Assembly: GCA_030599175.1 (NCBI GenBank)
Contig: JAUVON010000092.1
Span: 1 to 9,214 of the forward strand
DNA length: 9,214 nucleotides
From: Desulfobulbaceae bacterium
GTDB lineage: Bacteria > Desulfobacterota > Desulfobulbia > Desulfobulbales > Desulfocapsaceae
Direction of reading: 5' to 3'
Shown one piece after another: positions 5,337 through 9,214 of this stretch. The notes below the pieces were generated by a model, which was given only the letters and a program-made list of their open reading frames with translations, was not told where the DNA came from and made no database searches. The position numbers and the translations under genes were made by a program. Every line of letters begins with the position of its first letter. Position 1 is the first letter of the stretch.

Positions 5337-6356
5337 TTATCTGCCGCTTAATTCATGAACAGCATCTACCGCAATTCTGGCCTGTTCCGGAGGAGTAAAC
5401 TGGTGGATACCGTGACCCAGGTTGAAAATATGTCCATGGGCATCTTTTGCGTCATCCAGCAGTCTGCCTATTCTTTCCCTGAGTGCGTCTTTGGGCAGCA
5501 GAAGGGCAAATGGGTCAATATTGCCCTGCACCGCCTTTTTACCAACTCGCTTTACGGCATCACCAATATTGATACGCCAGTCAAGGCCGATGACATCCGC
5601 CCCCGAGGTGACCGAGAGATCAAGCAGGGTGGCCCCGTTATTGGCAAAGTAGATGATGGGGATATCAAACTGCTGCAAACTTTTTATAATTTTCTGGACA
5701 TATGGAAGGGCAAAGACGGAAAAGTCGCAAGGGGCAAGAATCCCGGCCCAGCTATCGAATATCTGTAATGCCTGGGCTCCAGCTCTGGCTTGAGCCTGGA
5801 GGTAGAGGATTGTACTCTCTGTGATTTTGTCCATCAATTTATGAAAGAGTTCGGGACTGGTAAACATCATCTTTTTTGTTTCCCAGAAAACCTTTGAAGA
5901 ACCGCCCTCAATCAGGTAGGTGGCACAGGTAAACGGTGCTCCGGCAAAGCCGATAAGAGGTACCTTCAGTTCTTTTCTTAAAAGTCTGATGGTTTCCATA
6001 ACGAAAGGGGTGGTGTCGTCGGGGTCTGGCACCCGCAGCCGGTCAACACTTTCCTCATCTCTGAATGTTTTCGGAAAAACCGGGCCGACCCCCTCATGAA
6101 ACTCAAGCGTGGCACCCATCGCCTCCATAAGAATCAGAATATCGGAGAACAGGATTGCTGCATCCATATTCAGGAGGTCGATTGGCTGCAGAGTGACCTC
6201 AACGCAGAGTTCGGGGGATTTGCAGAGTTCGAGAAAAGTGACATTACCTCTTACCTTCTGGTATTCAGGGAGGTAACGACCTGCCTGACGCATCATCCAA
6301 ATTGGGGTGTAATTGGTTTTTTCACCACGGCATGCTTTGAGAAAGGTTTCGTTCAT
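5337..6356 (-). CDS. hemE: Uroporphyrinogen decarboxylase
   Basis: This 339-residue cytosolic enzyme removes the four acetate carboxyls of uroporphyrinogen III to give coproporphyrinogen III. I chose the ATG at 6356 (MNETFLKACRGE), the usual HemE N-terminus. The frame stays open to 6455, but that part overlaps the conserved end of the upstream gene. Key residues are present: R23 and R27 in PIWMMRQAGRYLPEYQ (18-33), D72 in AAILFSDIL (66-74), corresponding to the catalytic aspartate of human UROD, Y147 in the 'APFTCATYLIEGG' loop, and the C-terminal FNLGHG histidine motif. These make true HemE far more likely than the methyltransferase paralogues MtaA/CmuA. The gene begins 8 nt after the ahbD-like stop and has no obvious Shine-Dalgarno sequence, suggesting translational coupling. 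The HD gene follows 5 nt later. Confidence 0.95.
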   Translation of the reverse strand: MNETFLKACRGEKTNYTPIWMMRQAGRYLPEYQKVRGNVTFLELCKSPELCVEVTLQPIDLLNMDAAILFSDILILMEAMGATLEFHEGVGPVFPKTFRDEESVDRLRVPDPDDTTPFVMETIRLLRKELKVPLIGFAGAPFTCATYLIEGGSSKVFWETKKMMFTSPELFHKLMDKITESTILYLQAQARAGAQALQIFDSWAGILAPCDFSVFALPYVQKIIKSLQQFDIPIIYFANNGATLLDLSVTSGADVIGLDWRINIGDAVKRVGKKAVQGNIDPFALLLPKDALRERIGRLLDDAKDAHGHIFNLGHGIHQFTPPEQARIAVDAVHELSGR

Positions 6357-6364
6357 AATATCGT

Positions 6365-7429
6365 CTATTTTTTTTGTAATTTCTTTGGGGTATAACTGCA
6401 AAATGGTTCCTGAGCGAGAAAGTCGCCGGTCATTGAGTAGGCTCTTGCCCGGCAACCTCCGCAGACGGAATTGTACTCACATTGACCACAATTGTCTTTA
6501 TACCCTTTAAAATCCCGTAGTTGAAGGAAAAGATCGGATTCTTCCCATATTTCTTTAAATGGCGTTTTCTTAACATTACCGGCGGATTTGGCAAAGTAGC
6601 TGCATGGAAGCACCTCTCCGTCAACGTCGATAAGACAGATAAGCTGGCCGGCAAGGCATCCTTTTGAACCACCAGTGGAAAATTTAAGGTTTCTTCGCTT
6701 AAATTGTTCGCCCTCCTCTTTGGCTTTCTGGCGTACAATACGATAATAATGGGGTGCGCAGGTAGGGCGCATCAGGAGTTCATCTTCTTTCTTTTCCGTC
6801 TCATAATGCCATTCCAGTATTTCGTCATACACTTTTTCCGGGATTAATTCCCCCATTATGTCTTCACCACGGCCGGTGGGAACAATCATAAACATATACC
6901 AGGCTGTGGCTCCCAGTGTCTTTACCAATTGGTAAATATCGGGGATTTCGTCACGGTTACGGAGTGTAAATGAGGAGTTGATCAAAAAAGGTATATCATG
7001 CTCCTTGAAAAGCCGTATGGCATCCATGGTTCCTTCAAAGGCACCCTCCTGGTTGCGGAAGTTATCGTGGGTTGCAGGTTTTGCACCGTCAAGGCTTAAA
7101 GAAACCATTTTGATGTCGGCAGCCTTGATTTTCTTACATATCTCGTCTGTTACCAGGGTGCCGTTGGTGGCCAGGCACATGCGAAAGCCTTTATCTGTTC
7201 CGTAGCGTGCTATATCGAAAACATCTTCACGAAGAAGCGGCTCGCCCCCTGATAAGACAAGGACAGGGCTTGCATAGGATGCGATATCATCCATGATTGC
7301 TTTTGCTTCATCGAGGGTAAAGTCCGGATGCTCCACTGCCTCAATTTCGGACGATGAACGGCAATGCACACACTTAAGATTGCAGCGTCTTGTGATTTCC
7401 CAGGCTATCCATTTGGGTTCAAATTCCAT
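6365..7429 (-). CDS. ahbD: Radical SAM/SPASM protein, AhbD-type haem b synthase
   Basis: This 354-residue cytosolic radical SAM enzyme has the cluster motif C16-x3-C20-x2-C23 ([11 protein letters not shown]), the SAM-binding GGEP at 61-64, and a C-terminal auxiliary Fe-S domain. The auxiliary cysteines are C258, C265, C276, C314, C317, C323, C326 and C344. The segments CAPHYYR (224-230), '[18 protein letters not shown]' (314-331) and 'EPFCSY' near the end are characteristic of AhbD, which converts iron-coproporphyrin III to haem b by oxidative decarboxylation of two propionates in the siroheme-dependent pathway. The ATG at 7429 has an upstream GAGG. The gene heads an operon with hemE (8 nt apart) and the HD gene, which supports a tetrapyrrole role. 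A related NirJ/AhbC-like or peptide-modifying function is possible but less likely; the long N-terminal extension of AhbC/NirJ1 is absent. Confidence 0.8.
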   Translation of the reverse strand: MEFEPKWIAWEITRRCNLKCVHCRSSSEIEAVEHPDFTLDEAKAIMDDIASYASPVLVLSGGEPLLREDVFDIARYGTDKGFRMCLATNGTLVTDEICKKIKAADIKMVSLSLDGAKPATHDNFRNQEGAFEGTMDAIRLFKEHDIPFLINSSFTLRNRDEIPDIYQLVKTLGATAWYMFMIVPTGRGEDIMGELIPEKVYDEILEWHYETEKKEDELLMRPTCAPHYYRIVRQKAKEEGEQFKRRNLKFSTGGSKGCLAGQLICLIDVDGEVLPCSYFAKSAGNVKKTPFKEIWEESDLFLQLRDFKGYKDNCGQCEYNSVCGGCRARAYSMTGDFLAQEPFCSYTPKKLQKK

Positions 7430-7456
7430 TTCTTGCGCCTCTGTTTTTTATTCTAC

Positions 7457-7490
7457 TGTTGTGTTACACTGGGAATGAAATGATACAACA
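7457..7490. promoter_or_regulatory. Dyad upstream of the ahbD operon, possible operator
   Basis: TGTTGT (7457-7462) and ACAACA (7485-7490) form a 6-bp dyad, with a nested GTGTTACAC palindrome (7461-7469). It lies 28-61 bp upstream of the ahbD start codon, where an operator or promoter is expected. The 189-bp spacer to the metallophosphoesterase gene otherwise shows only AT-rich sequence, and no clear terminator for that upstream gene. No known regulator's consensus is matched. Confidence 0.2.
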
Positions 7491-7618
7491 CCCCACCAAA
7501 TCGACATGAAAGCTGCATAACAGTTTGAAAACACAAAAAAACACATCAGATAAGCTTGGCCATCGATCAACGATAGTGAAAAAATATAAAAATAGAATCT
7601 GGGATATTTAGAATTTGG

Positions 7619-8515
7619 TCAATTCTGGATACTTTTCAATACGTTACCTGTCATCTTCTGGGCGTTGCTTCCTAAAATTAATTCTTCGGTAAAACTCACA
7701 GAATCATCGTCAAGAATAATTCGAATCAAATATAGTCGCATCTCAGATGTTCCCCAATTTTCAAAATAAAAAAACATATTGTCGTCATCGGCGTGGTTGC
7801 ATGATGATAGCGTACCAACCATGTACTGAGTAAAAGAATTTTCAAAATAGAGATCTGTGGTTTTTCTCAAATCCATTTGGTGGGTGTGCCCGCAGAAAAC
7901 ATCCTCTATTTTATTTTCTCTGACAAAATTAATTAATGGTAAAGAATTGCGGAGTGGTCCCTCATCTGTCGACAGAATCGAATGGTGAATCAACATCATA
8001 GATTTATCATACTTCAACCGACTGATCTTCTTGGAGATCTTCCTTAAAAGTTCCTCCTCGACAAACCCGTCGTCCTCGGATAGCTGATTGGAATCTATAC
8101 ATATAATCAACACGGTCATGCCGGGAACGGTAAGAAGTTTGGTATAGTTAAGATCGGTAAAATTATCTTTTATTTTGGTAATATCCCGCTTTAAAAAAAG
8201 ATTTTTCTTAATCGTCAGTTCCGGTCTTGATGGTGAGATAATCTCATTACGATAAATATATTTTCTGAAATATTCATGTGATCGCATATTTCTTTTATCG
8301 TGATTACCGATAATAGAGATAACGTTCTCACAGCTAATACCCTTTAAGAACTGCCCTGCATCCTGATATTCACTCTCCAGTCCATCAGAAGTACAGTCAC
8401 CCGTATTAATAACCAGATCGGCAGGATATGAGTTTATTTTGTCCAGCAACAACTGGTCATCACCTTCCCAATGGCGCGGTCCAAAATGTATATCGGATAA
8501 ATGTAGAATATTCAC
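7619..8515 (-). CDS. Calcineurin-like metallophosphoesterase
   Basis: This 298-residue protein has every metal-binding block of the calcineurin-like phosphoesterase fold: D8 and H10 (LHLSDIHFG, 4-12), D40 (NTGDCTSDG, 37-45), N71 and H72 (IIGNHDKR, 68-75), H177 (LIHHS, 175-179), and H210 with H212 (CGHTH, 208-212). It most resembles the class III cyclic-nucleotide phosphodiesterase / CpdA-like group, but the substrate is open. I chose GTG 8515 because AGGGG lies about 9 nt upstream and the family usually begins right at this first strand. An ATG at 8593 would add 26 residues with no domain match and a poor ribosome binding site. The C-terminal third (about 220-298) is less typical. The gene is noticeably more AT-rich than the haem operon and seems to be a single transcription unit, so it could be a later acquisition. 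Confidence 0.85.
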   Translation of the reverse strand: MNILHLSDIHFGPRHWEGDDQLLLDKINSYPADLVINTGDCTSDGLESEYQDAGQFLKGISCENVISIIGNHDKRNMRSHEYFRKYIYRNEIISPSRPELTIKKNLFLKRDITKIKDNFTDLNYTKLLTVPGMTVLIICIDSNQLSEDDGFVEEELLRKISKKISRLKYDKSMMLIHHSILSTDEGPLRNSLPLINFVRENKIEDVFCGHTHQMDLRKTTDLYFENSFTQYMVGTLSSCNHADDDNMFFYFENWGTSEMRLYLIRIILDDDSVSFTEELILGSNAQKMTGNVLKSIQN

Positions 8516-8624
8516 TCGAGCATTCCCCTGTTTAGCTGTGGCCGTTATTGGCCGTCTCACAGTTATGGTGAGAAATAACGCCTGTTGACTCATCCGGCTG
8601 AATTAAACCAACTTAACAGCATCT

Positions 8625-8651
8625 AGTATAATAGATTTTGTCTGGTGTAAA
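8625..8651 (-). promoter_or_regulatory. Probable promoter of the metallophosphoesterase gene
   Basis: On the minus strand TTTACA (8651-8646) and TATACT (8630-8625) each match the sigma70 boxes at five of six positions. The spacer is 15 nt, slightly short. Transcription would begin about 100 nt upstream of the chosen GTG start. Confidence 0.4.
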
Positions 8652-8918
8652 GTTAATTATTGGCCACAAAAAATCACTTACTAAAATAGTATCACAAATG
8701 ACCCATTTTCCATATGTACTACTCCAATTGGCTGAAAATGATATGGGAAAAATATTGACACTCCTGTTACTGATTTGTAGTGTACAAGATCGGATTAAGG
8801 ATTTTGAATTAAAGTTACTGGCCGAATCGTCTTAGCGAACGTTGTTCACAGGGTTCAGCACTGGTTTTTTCTGTGATTCCGGGTGATTTTACCCACCTTT
8901 CCTGCCTCTGCTGTTTAA

Positions 8919-9013
8919 TCTAATAGCGATTACTTATTATCGTCCCTGGCGTTTGATCCCTAAGTGATTGCTCATAATCTGCTTCCTGTTATTCTTTCTA
9001 AAAGCGATTACTT
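8919..9013 (+). repeat. Short direct repeats with about 39-bp spacing
   Basis: TCTAATAGCGATTACTT (8919-8935) recurs at 8997-9013 with one difference (TCTAAAAGCGATTACTT), 78 bp away. A weaker version, CCTAAGTGATTGCTC (8959-8973), lies midway. The sequences between them are only vaguely alike. The spacing is compatible with binding sites for a regulator or with a decayed tandem repeat. Confidence 0.5.
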
Positions 9014-9076
9014 CCCACCGGGCGATCTTTATCACCCGACACCAAATTTGTCCCTCATTGTTAATGCTGACCTGAG

Positions 9077-9116
9077 AGCGGATAATCATGGTTCGCATAA
9101 ATTATATAATTCCGCT
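9077..9116 (+). promoter_or_regulatory. Dyad around a TATAAT box upstream of the 9135 gene
   Basis: TATAAT at 9105-9110 is a perfect -10 match, 24 nt before the start codon, but no good -35 box stands 16-18 nt upstream. The box is enclosed by the inverted pair AGCGGA (9077-9082) and TCCGCT (9111-9116), which suggests regulated initiation. With so short a leader, the transcript start would fall almost on the Shine-Dalgarno sequence. Confidence 0.25.
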
Positions 9117-9120
9117 GAAT

Positions 9121-9128
9121 AAAGGAGG
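9121..9128 (+). promoter_or_regulatory. Strong ribosome binding site for the 9135 gene
   Basis: AAAGGAGG, a near-complete Shine-Dalgarno sequence, stands 6 nt before the ATG at 9135. It decides the start of the truncated gene and implies efficient translation. Confidence 0.85.
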
Positions 9129-9134
9129 ATAATA

Positions 9135-9214
9135 ATGATAATCAAAGACACCTGGTGCACCCGAAAGACTGTTTTAAGTTTAATTGTTGCGGGCGCGTGT
9201 ATTGCGTTCGTGAC
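9135..9214 (+). CDS. N-terminus of a secreted or membrane protein (partial)
   Basis: Twenty-six full codons are visible before the window ends. Residues 1-11 (MIIKDTWCTRK) are polar with basic R10-K11, and residues 12-26 (TVLSLIVAGACIAFV) are hydrophobic, so this is a signal peptide or first membrane helix. AGAC at 19-22 could be a lipoprotein cleavage site with lipidated Cys22, but the hydrophobic run continues beyond it, so an ordinary signal sequence or membrane anchor is equally likely. The very strong ribosome binding site supports the start. The function cannot be judged from this fragment. Confidence 0.7.
   Translation, partial: MIIKDTWCTRKTVLSLIVAGACIAFV

Larger units (their letters stand above)
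8652..9134. other. 483-bp region with no convincing gene
   Basis: It holds an unconvincing 65-codon plus-strand frame (8638-8835), then sequence with stops in all frames. Features seen are a TCACAG/CTGTGA dyad (8846-8851 and 8871-8876), a related pair of CCGGGYGAT hairpin-like sequences (8879-8894 and 9017-9038), three short repeats about 39 bp apart (8919-9013), an AGCGGA/TCCGCT dyad around an AT-rich box (9077-9116), and the strong ribosome binding site at 9121-9128. It is likely the upstream control region of the gene starting at 9135. Confidence 0.5.

Noticed and set aside
6357..6455. Upstream extension of hemE to 6455
   Set aside because: The extra 33 residues overlap the conserved Cys-containing end of the ahbD-like gene and are not part of HemE, which normally begins near MNETFL.
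7561..7574. ATCG/CGAT hairpin downstream of the metallophosphoesterase as terminator
   Set aside because: The stem is only four base pairs and is not followed directly by a U-run in the direction of transcription.
8516..8593. ATG start at 8593 for the metallophosphoesterase
   Set aside because: It has no good ribosome binding site and adds residues without domain match; GTG 8515 has AGGGG at proper spacing. The upstream start cannot be fully excluded.
8638..8835. 65-codon plus-strand frame starting with TTG
   Set aside because: It has no ribosome binding site and no recognisable motif, starts on the promoter of the divergent gene, and lies in AT-rich sequence where such frames arise by chance.
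8919..9013. Possible CRISPR array
   Set aside because: There are only two good copies and one poor copy, the repeats are about 17 bp, the intervening sequences are not uniform spacers, and no cas gene is nearby.

Overview
The window looks like a chromosomal segment of an anaerobic Desulfobacterota-type bacterium (sulfate or sulfur reducer group). The evidence is an AhbD-type radical SAM haem synthase, a DUF3786 protein, and dispersed palindromic repeats built on the ATTCCC-N8-GGGAAT pattern. This assignment is an inference from gene content. No rRNA, tRNA, CRISPR array or transposase gene was found.

Layout, left to right. (1) The 5' part of a secreted DUF302 protein (minus strand, running off the left edge) is divergent from a secreted phytase-like/esterase-like protein (plus, 502-1599). 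The latter converges on and overlaps an aldo/keto reductase (minus, 1574-2533). (2) A 133-bp MITE-like element (2544-2676) is inserted at the Shine-Dalgarno sequence of the reductase gene. It is followed by a small four-helix membrane protein gene (minus, 2780-3184) and a gene-poor stretch with one orphan element end (3482-3498). (3) A TTG-initiated small FKBP/SlyD-like protein with a Cys-rich tail (plus, 3541-3939) converges, one base apart, on a DUF3786 gene (minus, 3941-4546). (4) A minus-strand operon reads ahbD-like radical SAM (7429->6365), hemE (6356->5337), HD-domain hydrolase (5331->4735). A second, 150-bp copy of the element (4583-4732) sits directly after the HD stop codon and separates it from the DUF3786 gene. 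Removing the element and one target duplication leaves about 32 nt between these two genes, so the ancestral operon was probably ahbD-hemE-HD-DUF3786. (5) A rather AT-rich metallophosphoesterase gene (minus, 7619-8515) is followed by about 480 bp with no convincing gene. That stretch carries short direct repeats about 39 bp apart. The start of a secreted or membrane protein with a very strong ribosome binding site (9135 onward) closes the window.

How the genes fit together. HemE makes coproporphyrinogen III, and AhbD decarboxylates iron-coproporphyrin III to haem b. Their tight coupling suggests haem synthesis in which the two act at separate steps of one route, possibly a hybrid of the coproporphyrin-dependent and siroheme-dependent pathways. 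The two element copies share terminal sequences beginning GAT, a self-complementary core and 6-7 bp flanking duplications, so they appear to be mobilised non-autonomous elements.
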